A stretch of 60,945 nucleotides of DNA, from the NCBI RefSeq assembly GCF_002385225.1, contig NZ_DGDC01000049.1, forward strand, positions 1 through 60,945. The letters are read 5' to 3'. The DNA is from Psychrobacter sp. UBA3962 (GTDB lineage Bacteria > Pseudomonadota > Gammaproteobacteria > Pseudomonadales > Moraxellaceae). The notes beneath the pieces are model-generated. The model was not told where the DNA came from. It searched no databases and saw only the letters and a list, made by a program, of their open reading frames with translations. The position numbers and the translations under genes are program-made. Shown in pieces: positions 37,049-46,060 of the stretch. Each line of letters opens with the position of its first letter. Position 1 is the first letter of the stretch.

Positions 37049-38434
37049 ATGGACCCTCGCCCTGTGGATACTCCCACATCTCACACTGTAGAACCCACCC
37101 CTTTATATGAGTATGACCCTGACTTTAGTAATGGAAAATGGTTTCCGACTTGGAAGCCTTTCCAAGGGGATCTAGATCAGCATCCTGTCGCTATTAATGA
37201 GTACTTACCTGCCGGCAAAAGTATCATGTTAGGAGTACAGCATACTTTTGCTATGTTCGGGGCAACCGTGCTAGCGCCTTTATTAATGGGCTTTGACGTT
37301 AACCTTGCCATCTTAATGTCAGGTATCTGTACTATCTTATTCTTCTTGATGACGGGCGGACGTATGCCCAGTTATCTAGGCTCTAGCTTTGCTTTTATTG
37401 GTCCCGTTATCGCAGCCACAGCTTATGCCGGCAGCGGTCCTAATACCAATTTAAATGTGGCACTGGGCGCCATCATGGTTTGTGGTATTCTCTACGCTCT
37501 AGTGGGTCTGCTGGTGATGAAAATCGGTACCAACTGGATTGAAAAATTAATGCCTCCCGTTGTTACTGGTGCGATTGTTATGATTATTGGTCTAAACCTT
37601 GCACCTGTCACGGTACAAGGGGTCTCTGCCAACCAGTTTGATGCTTGGATGGCGACTTTAACCGTGGTATTGATTAGTAGTGTGGCCATATTCACCCGAG
37701 GTATGCTGCGCCGTCTGCTGTTACTGGTAGGCCTAATTCTTTCTTATGTGATTTATTATCTGGTAACTAACATTATGGGCTTTGGGACTCCTATTGACTT
37801 TAGTGGCGTCCAACAAGCGGCCTGGTTTGGGATACCTACGACACATAAGCCAGAGTTTAGCTTGAATGCCATTATTCTTATTGCCCCGATTGCCTTTATT
37901 CTAATCGCTGAAAACCTAGGTCACTTTAAGGCCGTAGAGGGCATGACTAAGTCTCATGTTACCCCTTATATTGGTCGTGGCTTTTTAGCGGATGGTCTGG
38001 CCACCACTTTCTCTGCAGGCTTTGGTGGTACAGGGGTAACCACTTATGCGGAGAATATTGGGGTAATGGCGGTGACTAAGGTTTATAGCACCACCATTTT
38101 CGTTATGGCTGGTATTGTGGCTATCTTCTTAGGTTTATCACCGAAGTTTGGCGCTATTATCCAAAGTATCCCCCCTGCACTACTGGGCGGCGCTTCCATT
38201 GTGGTGTTTGGCTTAATTGCTGTGGCTGGCGTGAAAATCTGGATTGATAATAAGATCGACTTTAGCAAAAACAGCAACCTCATTATTGCTGCTGTGACCG
38301 TTATCATGGGTGCCGGTAACTTTAGCCTACATTTGGGCGGCTTTGACTTAGGTGGCATTGGTACAGCTACTTTAGCGGCCATCGTGCTAAACGCTTTATT
38401 CAATCGTGAAATTGCCAATAAACGTCCAGCTTAG
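37049..38434 (+). CDS. Uracil/xanthine permease family transporter
   Basis: NCS2-family nucleobase:cation symporter, 461 aa, with about 14 predicted membrane segments. Motifs include MLGVQHTFAMFGATVLAPLLMGF (the N-terminal NCS2 signature), PSYLGSSFAFIGPVI, APIAFILIAENLGHFKAVEGMT with the substrate-binding Glu in AENLGH, and GFGGTGVTTYAENIGVMAVT. This is closest to UraA-type uracil permeases. AAGGA precedes ATG. No pyrimidine gene such as upp is adjacent. A 45-residue polar N-terminus precedes the first helix. Confidence 0.93.
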   Translation: MDPRPVDTPTSHTVEPTPLYEYDPDFSNGKWFPTWKPFQGDLDQHPVAINEYLPAGKSIMLGVQHTFAMFGATVLAPLLMGFDVNLAILMSGICTILFFLMTGGRMPSYLGSSFAFIGPVIAATAYAGSGPNTNLNVALGAIMVCGILYALVGLLVMKIGTNWIEKLMPPVVTGAIVMIIGLNLAPVTVQGVSANQFDAWMATLTVVLISSVAIFTRGMLRRLLLLVGLILSYVIYYLVTNIMGFGTPIDFSGVQQAAWFGIPTTHKPEFSLNAIILIAPIAFILIAENLGHFKAVEGMTKSHVTPYIGRGFLADGLATTFSAGFGGTGVTTYAENIGVMAVTKVYSTTIFVMAGIVAIFLGLSPKFGAIIQSIPPALLGGASIVVFGLIAVAGVKIWIDNKIDFSKNSNLIIAAVTVIMGAGNFSLHLGGFDLGGIGTATLAAIVLNALFNREIANKRPA

Positions 38435-38486
38435 GCGGATTGGTTGCACTAATTATTTATTAACCCTGTTAATAGTCTGAATGTAT

Positions 38487-38520
38487 AAAAGCCCACAGTT
38501 TACGCTGTGGGCTTTTTTTA
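38487..38520. terminator. Convergent terminator, permease / EamA transporter
   Basis: AAAAGCCCACAG pairs with CTGTGGGCTTTT around a six-base loop. It works in both directions and overlaps the stop codon of the EamA gene at 38518-38520. Confidence 0.9.
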
Positions 38521-39525
38521 TTTGCGGCGATAGAACCTTGAAAAAAAGCGATAGCGTCGCATTTTGGTATTTTGAGTTAACGGCTTGGGTTTTAACGAGC
38601 CTAGATAAATAGCAAACATGGTTAATCCAGCACCCGTCCACTGTAAGATATTAATCGACTTGTGTAACCAAAAATAGTCGATGAATAAGGCTGCAACAGG
38701 CTCACTTAAGAGCAATAACCCAGTTAATGCCAACGATAGTTTTGGGATTGAGTAAGCAATCAAACCCCAAGCCAAGCACTGCATCACCGTGCCATAAACG
38801 ATAATCCAACCCAAATCAGAGAGCGAGTTTGGCAGTATTTGGCCTTTATCAAACAAAAACATCGGGATTAGCATCGCCAAGCTACCGCCGATACTAATTC
38901 GCTGCATCAATAAAAATATGGGCGTTGGTGAGGCTTGGTGGGTCAAGCGAATAAAGGTCATCGATGCTGCCAACATACTGGCTGAGACGATACCGGTTAT
39001 AAAACCATACGCAGCGTGATCGTTACTGGCAAACTCTGGGCTGGCAATAAATACCACACCCATCAGGGCAATAACCAAACTTATTAACTGTAATATGGTC
39101 TGACGCTCTTTAAATATTAAAAAGCCTATAGCCGCCAAAAAGAATATTTGTAAGCTATTGAGTAAGGTAGATATCCCTGGGCCAACCGCATAAATACTTT
39201 CATGCCATAACGCCAAATCCAAACCCAAAAAGGCGCCAGACAGCAGAGCAAAAATAAGTGCCTTTTTATTATTTAGGCGGCTGTTGGTAATGTTAGGGTT
39301 AGAGTTATTGTCATTAGCGTTGGGCATTTTTTGGCGAAACACTGTAGCCAACATAGTAAAGACTACACCAGACACTGCCAATCGCCAAAAGGCCATAGCA
39401 TAGCCTCCGACCTCAACATGGGCAACGATAAGACTGCCTAACCCAAATATTACGCACCCAATAATCAGCCCAATCGCTGGCAACTGAGAGTTGTCCTTTT
39501 GTTGTATCATAAATCGACCTAACAC
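38518..39525 (-). CDS. EamA/DMT-family transporter
   Basis: This 335-residue membrane protein has about ten hydrophobic helices in two EamA repeats (LPAIGLIIGCVIFGLGSLIVAHVEVGGYAMAFWRLAVSG at the start; HAAYGFITGIVSASMLAASMTFIRL begins the second half). It belongs to the drug/metabolite transporter superfamily; substrate cannot be told. A GTG at 39525 with AAGGGA five bases upstream competes with ATG at 39510 (AGG seven bases before it). The C-terminus is basic (RRYRFFSRFYRRK), typical of the positive-inside rule. Confidence 0.9.
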   Translation of the reverse strand: MLGRFMIQQKDNSQLPAIGLIIGCVIFGLGSLIVAHVEVGGYAMAFWRLAVSGVVFTMLATVFRQKMPNANDNNSNPNITNSRLNNKKALIFALLSGAFLGLDLALWHESIYAVGPGISTLLNSLQIFFLAAIGFLIFKERQTILQLISLVIALMGVVFIASPEFASNDHAAYGFITGIVSASMLAASMTFIRLTHQASPTPIFLLMQRISIGGSLAMLIPMFLFDKGQILPNSLSDLGWIIVYGTVMQCLAWGLIAYSIPKLSLALTGLLLLSEPVAALFIDYFWLHKSINILQWTGAGLTMFAIYLGSLKPKPLTQNTKMRRYRFFSRFYRRK

Positions 39526-39627
39526 TATCCCTTAGAAAATAACGCGAAATCAGCTTGAATAGTGATAAGTATAACCTTACCTTAGAGATAGAAGACACTC
39601 TTTGAAGAATATTATTTAGGAATCATT

Positions 39628-39930
39628 ATGAAATACTTACTACAAGTTGATTTTCCATACTCAGGCCCGTTTGGTGATGAGTTTTTTTCAGCCATGAAAG
39701 AGTTGGCTGAAGATATTGCTACCGAGCCTGGTCTTGTCTCAAAAATTTGGACCGAAAACGAAGAGAATCAAGAGGCAGGCGGTATTTATGTTTTTGACAA
39801 TCTAAACGATGCCCATCGCTACCTAGATAAGCATACCCAAAGGCTACACTCTTTTGGATTTACCGACATTAAAGCCAAAGTATTTAAAATCAATGAAGAG
39901 CTAAGTGCGATTTGTCATGCCAAATTTTAG
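39628..39930 (+). CDS. YdhR-like putative mono-oxygenase
   Basis: This 100-residue protein fits the YdhR family of small ferredoxin-like (alpha+beta barrel) dimers: LLQVDFPYSGPFGDEFFSAMKELAEDIATEPGLVSKIWTENEENQEAGGIYVFDN is a near-complete match to the family order, including the W-T-E-N core. Mono-oxygenase activity is suggested for the family but not proven. AGGA precedes ATG. It stands alone between divergent EamA and ppc. Confidence 0.85.
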   Translation: MKYLLQVDFPYSGPFGDEFFSAMKELAEDIATEPGLVSKIWTENEENQEAGGIYVFDNLNDAHRYLDKHTQRLHSFGFTDIKAKVFKINEELSAICHAKF

Positions 39931-40129
39931 TAAGTAATTACTATTTCATATTAAATAGATGATACGTCCTTAATTTTCAGGTATTGTTTTAATTAGAAGA
40001 TTTCTATAAAGTTTTTCATAGGGTAATAGCCCGCTGTTAAAGCTAAAAATAGAATGAGTTAAACAAGACACACCATCACATAAAAAATTCAGCATATTAA
40101 ACATAAGCTGTGAATTTAAGGACAAATAA

Positions 40130-42910
40130 ATGCCATCGAATGATAATATTTTGCGTTCGCGCGTCAGATTACTTGGGTCATTTTTAGGGGAAGCTATTGC
40201 TCGCCAATCAGGGCAAGAGACGGTTGAAACCATTGAGGTATTACGCAAAGGCTTCATTCAAGAACGTCGCTCCCCTGATCCAAAAAATAAGCAAAAACTA
40301 ATAGAACTCATTGCCTCTTTAGACAATAAGACGCTACAAAATGTTATTCGTGGCTTTTCAATTTATTTCTTTTTAGCCAACCTCACAGAAGAAAACTTCT
40401 TACAACAAGAGCGGCGCACCTTAAAACAGAACTCTTACCATTATTGGGAGGGCTCGTTTCGCCACACTTTATTAGAGTGCAAAGAGCGCAATATTGAAGC
40501 AGACCAAATCAAAGAGTTGATCGATCAACTAAAGTTTATACCGGTATTTACCGCTCATCCCACCGAAGCTCGTCGCCGCACTACGATGAACATCTTGCAG
40601 AACATTTATGCTCATAGTAATACCCTAAATGAGCTACCTGAAGGCAGCTTAGCTTATGAAGAAGCCAAACAAAAAACAGCTGAAGCCATTGATTTGCTGT
40701 GGTCATCGGATGAGGTTCGCACCCGCAAGCCCTTAGTTTTTGATGAGATTAATAACGGGCTACATTACTTTAATGCCAGCTTATTTAAAGCCATTCCTCA
40801 GGTGTATCGCAATATAACAAATGCCATTGTAGACATTTATCCGGAATTGTCTGACTACCCGTTACCGGCCTTCTTACGCTTTGGCTCTTGGATTGGCGGT
40901 GATAGAGATGGCAACCCTTTTGTTACCCACGAAACCACAGAAATGGCGGTGTTAATGCATGCCAATACTGTGCTGCGTCATTACCGCGTTGTCCTCAAGA
41001 AGTTACGCCGTGAACTGATTCACAGTGACACCATCGTTGATATTTCTCCTGAAATCTATCAACGTATTGAGGACTACCGTGATCTGGATCAAAAGGTGTT
41101 TTACTATAATCCAGAGGACTACAACCATGAACCTTACCGTAGGCTTCTATCGCTAATCCTTGAGAAAATTTCAGCCACCAACCAATACATTCAAAGCCGA
41201 GGAGAAGATTTAGAGGCCGCAGCTTATGCTTACGCCAGTCCTGAGGCGCTATTAGATGACTTACGTCTAATTAGACAAAGTGTCAGTATTCATGATGAAG
41301 CCCACTCAAAAGGGTTGCTGCTGGATATGATTCGCTTGGTCAAAACTTGTGGCTTCCACCTTGCCTCCTTAGATATCCGTCAAGACTCCGCTTATCATGG
41401 TGAAGTTATTGCAGATATCTTTGACAGCGCCTCTAACCTACCCGACTATCGTAATCTTAGTGAAGAAGAGCGTCAGCAGTGGTTAACTCGTCTTCTGCAG
41501 CAACCCGGCACACCGCTCATTTATAGCGACAACTTAAGTGACCAAACTCGTGAACAGTTGGCTTTAATGCACTCAATTGCCAAGCTGAGAAAGCTGGTCG
41601 GTGAAGACACCTTTGGTAGCTATATCATCTCGATGACCAACAATGCCAGTCAACTGCTGGAAGTTTTATTATTAATGCGCTTTGCTGGCCTATCCGGGGT
41701 CGATGAGGAGGGCAATTTATTTGCAGCTTTACCTGTAGCCCCTCTGTTTGAGACCATCGATGACTTAAAGAACATCGATCATATTATGCCTGCAGTATTA
41801 GACAATCCTCTGTATCGTCAGCTATTGCAAGGCTCAGACAATATTCAAGAGATTATGCTGGGCTACTCAGATTCATCAAAAGATGGCGGTATTATTACCT
41901 CAGCCTGGCAACTATACAGCGCCCAACAAACCATCACTGAGATTGCGAAAAAATACGGTATCCAAACCCGCTTATTTCATGGTCGCGGCGGATCTGTTAG
42001 CCGTGGGGGTGGCTCAACTCACCAAGCTATTGCTGCTCAGCCGGCAGGCACTCTAAATGGCCAAATCAAATTTACTGAGCAAGGTGAGGTGCTCTACGCC
42101 AAATACGCCAATCCAGACACGGCAGTATTTGAATTGACCATGGGTATCACTGGTGCCTTAAAGGCCAGTTCGTCTCGCTTCGTTGAGCAGCCCAAGCAGT
42201 TATCGAGCTATGAGTCCTTATTTGCGCGCTTAGCAGAAGCTGGCGAGCAGCAGTACCGTGCGCTTACTGATAATACCGAAGGCTTCTATGAGTTTTATTC
42301 GCAAGCGACGCCCGTTCAAGAAATTTCATTATTAAATATTGGCTCTCGCCCCGCTCACCGCAAAAAAGGCTTACCCAGCAAATCGACCATTCGCGCTATT
42401 CCGTGGGTATTTGGTTGGTCTTTGGCCCGCTTCACCTTACCAGCGTGGTACGGTGTAGGCAGTGCTCTTGATAGTGTTAAGCAAGATGAAGCGCTAATGA
42501 AAGAGATGAATGATAACTGGCCATTTTTTAAAGCCTTTATCAGTAATATTGAAATGGCGTTTACCAAATCAGAGATGAATATTGCCCGTGCTTACAGCCA
42601 ATTATGCGAAGATGAAACCTTACGCGAAACGGTGATGCAGGCTGTCATTAAGGAGCATGAGCTGACGCAATCAGGGCTCAACTCTTTGCTTGAGCAGCAA
42701 TCTTTGCTATCTGGGCAACAGGAGCTGGCAAACTCCTTGGAGTGGCGTAATGCTTACTTAGACCCCATGAACTACATCCAGATTGAGCTGCTAAAGCGTC
42801 TGCGTCGTTCTGATAAAGCGCAACAAGAGGCTCACAACAGCTTAGATGTGGAAGACCCCTTAATTCGCAGTATCAACGCCTTGGCTGCAGGCTTACGTAA
42901 TACCGGCTAA
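40130..42910 (+). CDS. ppc: Phosphoenolpyruvate carboxylase
   Basis: The enzyme adds bicarbonate to PEP to form oxaloacetate, the main anaplerotic route. Motifs in order: FTAHPTEARRRT (catalytic His near 148), GSWIGGDRDGNPFVT, MLGYSDSSKDGGI, RLFHGRGGSVSRGGG with the mobile loop, and RAIPWVFGWSLARFTLPAWYGVG. The C-terminus ends in RNTG, which is the conserved PEPC tail. Length 926 aa is normal. AAGGAC precedes ATG. A terminator follows about 30 bases downstream. Confidence 0.98.
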   Translation: MPSNDNILRSRVRLLGSFLGEAIARQSGQETVETIEVLRKGFIQERRSPDPKNKQKLIELIASLDNKTLQNVIRGFSIYFFLANLTEENFLQQERRTLKQNSYHYWEGSFRHTLLECKERNIEADQIKELIDQLKFIPVFTAHPTEARRRTTMNILQNIYAHSNTLNELPEGSLAYEEAKQKTAEAIDLLWSSDEVRTRKPLVFDEINNGLHYFNASLFKAIPQVYRNITNAIVDIYPELSDYPLPAFLRFGSWIGGDRDGNPFVTHETTEMAVLMHANTVLRHYRVVLKKLRRELIHSDTIVDISPEIYQRIEDYRDLDQKVFYYNPEDYNHEPYRRLLSLILEKISATNQYIQSRGEDLEAAAYAYASPEALLDDLRLIRQSVSIHDEAHSKGLLLDMIRLVKTCGFHLASLDIRQDSAYHGEVIADIFDSASNLPDYRNLSEEERQQWLTRLLQQPGTPLIYSDNLSDQTREQLALMHSIAKLRKLVGEDTFGSYIISMTNNASQLLEVLLLMRFAGLSGVDEEGNLFAALPVAPLFETIDDLKNIDHIMPAVLDNPLYRQLLQGSDNIQEIMLGYSDSSKDGGIITSAWQLYSAQQTITEIAKKYGIQTRLFHGRGGSVSRGGGSTHQAIAAQPAGTLNGQIKFTEQGEVLYAKYANPDTAVFELTMGITGALKASSSRFVEQPKQLSSYESLFARLAEAGEQQYRALTDNTEGFYEFYSQATPVQEISLLNIGSRPAHRKKGLPSKSTIRAIPWVFGWSLARFTLPAWYGVGSALDSVKQDEALMKEMNDNWPFFKAFISNIEMAFTKSEMNIARAYSQLCEDETLRETVMQAVIKEHELTQSGLNSLLEQQSLLSGQQELANSLEWRNAYLDPMNYIQIELLKRLRRSDKAQQEAHNSLDVEDPLIRSINALAAGLRNTG

Positions 42911-42936
42911 GCGCTTATAAATAAATTTAGAGACAC

Positions 42937-42968
42937 AAAAAAGCCCCTCACATTGTGATGGGCTTTTT
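42937..42968. terminator. Terminator of ppc (copy 1 of a near-duplicate)
   Basis: Inverted repeat GCCCCTCACA / TGTGATGGGC flanked by A6 and T5. It differs by one base from the element at 44027-44057 (30 of 31 identical), and that difference breaks one stem pair here. Confidence 0.88.
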
Positions 42969-43039
42969 ACTGCTGCTTTTGACTACTATGATAGGAGACA
43001 CAGCGCAGACTATCTTGTGAATCAAAGTTGTGAGCTAAA

Positions 43040-43930
43040 TTAGTACCACAATCTTAATAGCTTCACAGAGTTAGGGACAGGTAAGGCTAAGCATTTAGTT
43101 TGATAGCTACTTAACCATTGATTCATTATTTTTCTTTGTATTGCATAGTGCGCAGCATGCTCTTGGGCTTCCCACCAGGGCCTAAAATCAAAAATATAGC
43201 TTTCATTTAGATCCTTTTTATTCTCAAAAACTAATCTATAAATCGTCTCGTGAAATAGTCTTTTTCGTCTAATATGATGATCAATTCGCTGTGTAATCTC
43301 GATGTTGTTATAAAGCAGTTGCTTAATACTTTTTTCAAAATCATTGATATAGTAATCGACAGACAATTTGAATAAAGTTCTTCTCTTGGCTTGACCTTCT
43401 TCACAAATATACAGTGCGTTAACTAAAACCTTATATGTTCTTTTAAAATTCGTTATTTCTTTAAACTTTCGGTCATTCTCTACTTTATCTTTAGCCTGTT
43501 GATAATTTAAATTTTGATCAATATTAGACTCACTTTTGACAGTGCTCATCTCTTGTTCAAGCTGGGAAATATAGTCAAAGTAGACTTGACGCGCAGCTTT
43601 ACATTGCTCATCAGTAACAGGCCAAGCTAGATTCTTGTGAAAACCTAAGTGAAGTACGGTAATAACTTTACCACTCAACCCATCTTGTATGGCCACATAA
43701 TAAAAATAATCTTTAGGGCTATAAAATAATAGATGCTTTTTATGAGTGCCATACGTTCCATATTCTTGAGTGATATCAATACAAATATTTAGATCTAAAA
43801 AATGCATTAGCTCATGAGGTAGCATTGAAGTACGCTGTCGAATCCTTAAAGCGGCATGAGTGGAAGGATATGAAAAGAAGGGCCTATCCTTACTGTTTAG
43901 ATCCTTGAAAATAATATCCGTATTTGGCAT
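43040..43930 (-). CDS. AT-rich orphan protein of unknown function, 296 aa
   Basis: I do not recognise this gene. It is soluble and basic, without signal or membrane segments. Residues about 20-110 (THAALRIRQRTSMLPHELMHFLDLNI, then KKHLLFYSPKDYFYYVAIQDGLSGKVITVL) resemble the small H-A-x-x-R-x-x-x-R fold of the RelE/BrnT/DUF4258 kind, with a strand order that fits; this is only a resemblance. The rest (about 110-296) is highly charged and helical. A GAGAAC ribosome site precedes ATG, and TTGCTT, 17 bases, TTTAAT upstream is a plausible promoter. It is more AT-rich than tsf and ppc and is bracketed by two near-identical terminators, suggesting acquisition. Confidence 0.7.
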   Translation of the reverse strand: MPNTDIIFKDLNSKDRPFFSYPSTHAALRIRQRTSMLPHELMHFLDLNICIDITQEYGTYGTHKKHLLFYSPKDYFYYVAIQDGLSGKVITVLHLGFHKNLAWPVTDEQCKAARQVYFDYISQLEQEMSTVKSESNIDQNLNYQQAKDKVENDRKFKEITNFKRTYKVLVNALYICEEGQAKRRTLFKLSVDYYINDFEKSIKQLLYNNIEITQRIDHHIRRKRLFHETIYRLVFENKKDLNESYIFDFRPWWEAQEHAAHYAIQRKIMNQWLSSYQTKCLALPVPNSVKLLRLWY

Positions 43931-44026
43931 GTTCTCATAATGTGGTGAAAGTAAAATGTATATTAAGTGACTATATTATATTAAATATCTTACTATTAAC
44001 TAAAGCAAGTACAAATAAACGATAAT

Positions 44027-44057
44027 AAAAAAGCCCATCACATTGTGATGGGCTTTT
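44027..44057. terminator. Terminator of rpsB-tsf (copy 2 of the near-duplicate)
   Basis: Perfect stem GCCCATCACA / TGTGATGGGC around one central base (an actual loop of 3-5), flanked by A6 and T4. It is 90 bases past the tsf stop on the minus strand. Confidence 0.9.
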
Positions 44058-44147
44058 CGTATCATTAGTCCAGTCATGATATCGGATTATATTAGGCTAA
44101 GCTCGTATTCTCCAATTCAGACAGACTATATGAGACTGACTTTAAAC

Positions 44148-45026
44148 TTACTTAGCAGCAGCGGCTTGAGCAGCAGCAACTTCAGCAGCGAAGTCTTCTT
44201 CTTTCTTCTCGATACCTTCACCAACTTCAAAGCGTACGAAGTTTTTAACAGTTACGCCTTCAGCTTTTAGAACATCGCCAACTTTCTTGTCGTTGTCCAT
44301 TACGTATGCTTGACGAACCAATACTACTTCGTCTAGGTACTTACGTAGGCTACCTTCGATCATTTTTTCGATGATGTTGTCAGGCTTGCCAGATTCACGA
44401 GCTTTGGCTTCAGCGATGTCTTTTTCACGAGCTAGAACGTCAGCTGGTACGTCAGTGTCGTTAGCTGCTACTGGGTTGAATGCAGCAATGTGCATTGCTA
44501 GGCTCTTACCAGTTTCTTCGCTACCGCCTTCAGTTGATACCACAACACCGATACGTAGACCATGACGGTAAGAAGCTAGATTGTCACCTTCAACGATTTG
44601 TGCACGACGTACTTGAATGTTTTCACCGATTTTTTGTACTAAAGATACACGAGCTTCTTCAACAGTTTGACCGTTACCATAGTCAAGCTCAGAGATAGCT
44701 GCTACATCAGTAGTGTTGTTAGCTAGAGCTAGCTCAGCTACTTTGTTAGCAAATTCTGTGAAGTTATCGTCTTTTGCTACGAAGTCAGTTTGGCAGTTTA
44801 CTTCTAATAGAAGCGCTTTGTTGCCTTCTTGAGCGATAACGATAGCACCGTCAGCTGCAATGTTACCTGCTTTTTTAGCAGCTTTAGCTTGACCTGATTT
44901 ACGTAGGTTGTCGATCGCTTGTTCAACATCACCACCAGTTTCTTCTAGTGCTTTTTTACATTCCATCATGCCAAGACCAGTACGGTCACGAAGTTCTTTT
45001 ACTAATTTAGCAGAAATATTAGACAT
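44148..45026 (-). CDS. tsf: Elongation factor Ts
   Basis: EF-Ts exchanges GDP for GTP on EF-Tu. The N-terminal UBA-like motif LVKELRDRTGLGMMECKKALEE, the DGAIVIAQ segment, LLEVNCQTDFVAKDDNF (core contact with EF-Tu) and the coiled-coil region around AFNPVA are all present. Length 292 aa is usual. It is 245 bases downstream of rpsB and in the same operon. The ribosome site AGAGGAAAA precedes ATG. Confidence 0.98.
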   Translation of the reverse strand: MSNISAKLVKELRDRTGLGMMECKKALEETGGDVEQAIDNLRKSGQAKAAKKAGNIAADGAIVIAQEGNKALLLEVNCQTDFVAKDDNFTEFANKVAELALANNTTDVAAISELDYGNGQTVEEARVSLVQKIGENIQVRRAQIVEGDNLASYRHGLRIGVVVSTEGGSEETGKSLAMHIAAFNPVAANDTDVPADVLAREKDIAEAKARESGKPDNIIEKMIEGSLRKYLDEVVLVRQAYVMDNDKKVGDVLKAEGVTVKNFVRFEVGEGIEKKEEDFAAEVAAAQAAAAK

Positions 45027-45271
45027 ATCTTTTCCTCTATTTGAGTAGTTATGGTGTAGAAAATTATTCGATCAATTGCGCAGTGTAAGTTTCTAAAATG
45101 ACAAGGGCATGACGAGGTTTTCCACATCATGCCGCAATAAGTCATAGAGTACTTATGAGATTAAGTAACGGTTTAGAGTCATACCGTTTTTTATCATTCA
45201 GCTATTTAAGCTGAGTTACAGCACCGTCTAAAAAATGTTACTTAATTCAATTCTTCTGCTTGTTACTTCTA

Positions 45272-46060
45272 TTACTCAGCTGAATCAGCTTCAGGGGCTG
45301 CAGCTTCTTCAGTTTGAACTTCTTCAGCAGCAGGAGCTTCAGCAGCACCGCCAGCTTGTGTTTTAGCGTATTCTTTACCAGCGATGATAGCGTCAGCCAT
45401 ACGAGTAACATATAAAGTTACAGCACGGATAGCATCGTCGTTAGCTGGGATAACGTAGTCAACGTTGTCTGGGTTTGAGTTAGTATCAACGATACCGATA
45501 ACTGGGATACCTAGGTTTTTAGCTTCTTTAATAGCGATAGCTTCGTGATCAACGTCTACAACGAAGATAGCATCAGGTAGACCGCCCATGTCTTTAATAC
45601 CACCTAAAGAGCGCTCTAGTTTTTCCATTGCACGAGTACGCTCTAACGCTTCACGCTTAGTTAGCTTAGCGAAAGTACCGTCTTCTGCTTGTTTTTCTAG
45701 CTCTTTTAAACGGTTGATTGACTGACGTAAAGTTTTCCAGTTAGTCAACATACCACCTAACCAGCGATGGTCAACGTATGGCATACCAGCACGTAAAGCT
45801 TGCTCACGGATTACACCACTTGCTGCACGCTTAGTACCAACAAATAAGATTTTGTTGTTCTTAGCCGCTAAACCGTTAACGTAAGTCAATGCTTCGTTGA
45901 ACGCTTTAACAGTGTGCTCAAGGTTGATGATATGAATTTTGTTACGAGCACCAAAGATATATTGGTTCATTTTTGGGTTCCAAAAACGAGTTTGGTGACC
46001 GAAGTGAGCGCCCGCTTGTAAAAGGTCGCGCATTGGCATATTAGTTGGACTGTTTGACAT
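45272..46060 (-). CDS. rpsB: 30S ribosomal protein S2 (uS2)
   Basis: The sequence starts MRDLLQAGAHFGHQTRFWNPKM after five extra residues and includes RWLGGMLTNWKTLRQSI, LPDAIFVVDVDHEAIAIKEAKNLGIPVIGIVDTNSNPD, all diagnostic for uS2. The C-terminus is extended by an Ala/Glu-rich, acidic tail of about 30 residues (APAAEEVQTEEAAAPEADSAE), making 262 aa. AAGGAATT precedes ATG. The long leader upstream may hold S2 autoregulation as described for gammaproteobacterial rpsB. Confidence 0.98.
   Translation of the reverse strand: MSNSPTNMPMRDLLQAGAHFGHQTRFWNPKMNQYIFGARNKIHIINLEHTVKAFNEALTYVNGLAAKNNKILFVGTKRAASGVIREQALRAGMPYVDHRWLGGMLTNWKTLRQSINRLKELEKQAEDGTFAKLTKREALERTRAMEKLERSLGGIKDMGGLPDAIFVVDVDHEAIAIKEAKNLGIPVIGIVDTNSNPDNVDYVIPANDDAIRAVTLYVTRMADAIIAGKEYAKTQAGGAAEAPAAEEVQTEEAAAPEADSAE

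Noticed and set aside
39970..40257. Minus-strand frame of 95 aa over the ppc start
   Set aside because: It overlaps the ppc coding region and its ribosome site; coding evidence favours ppc only.
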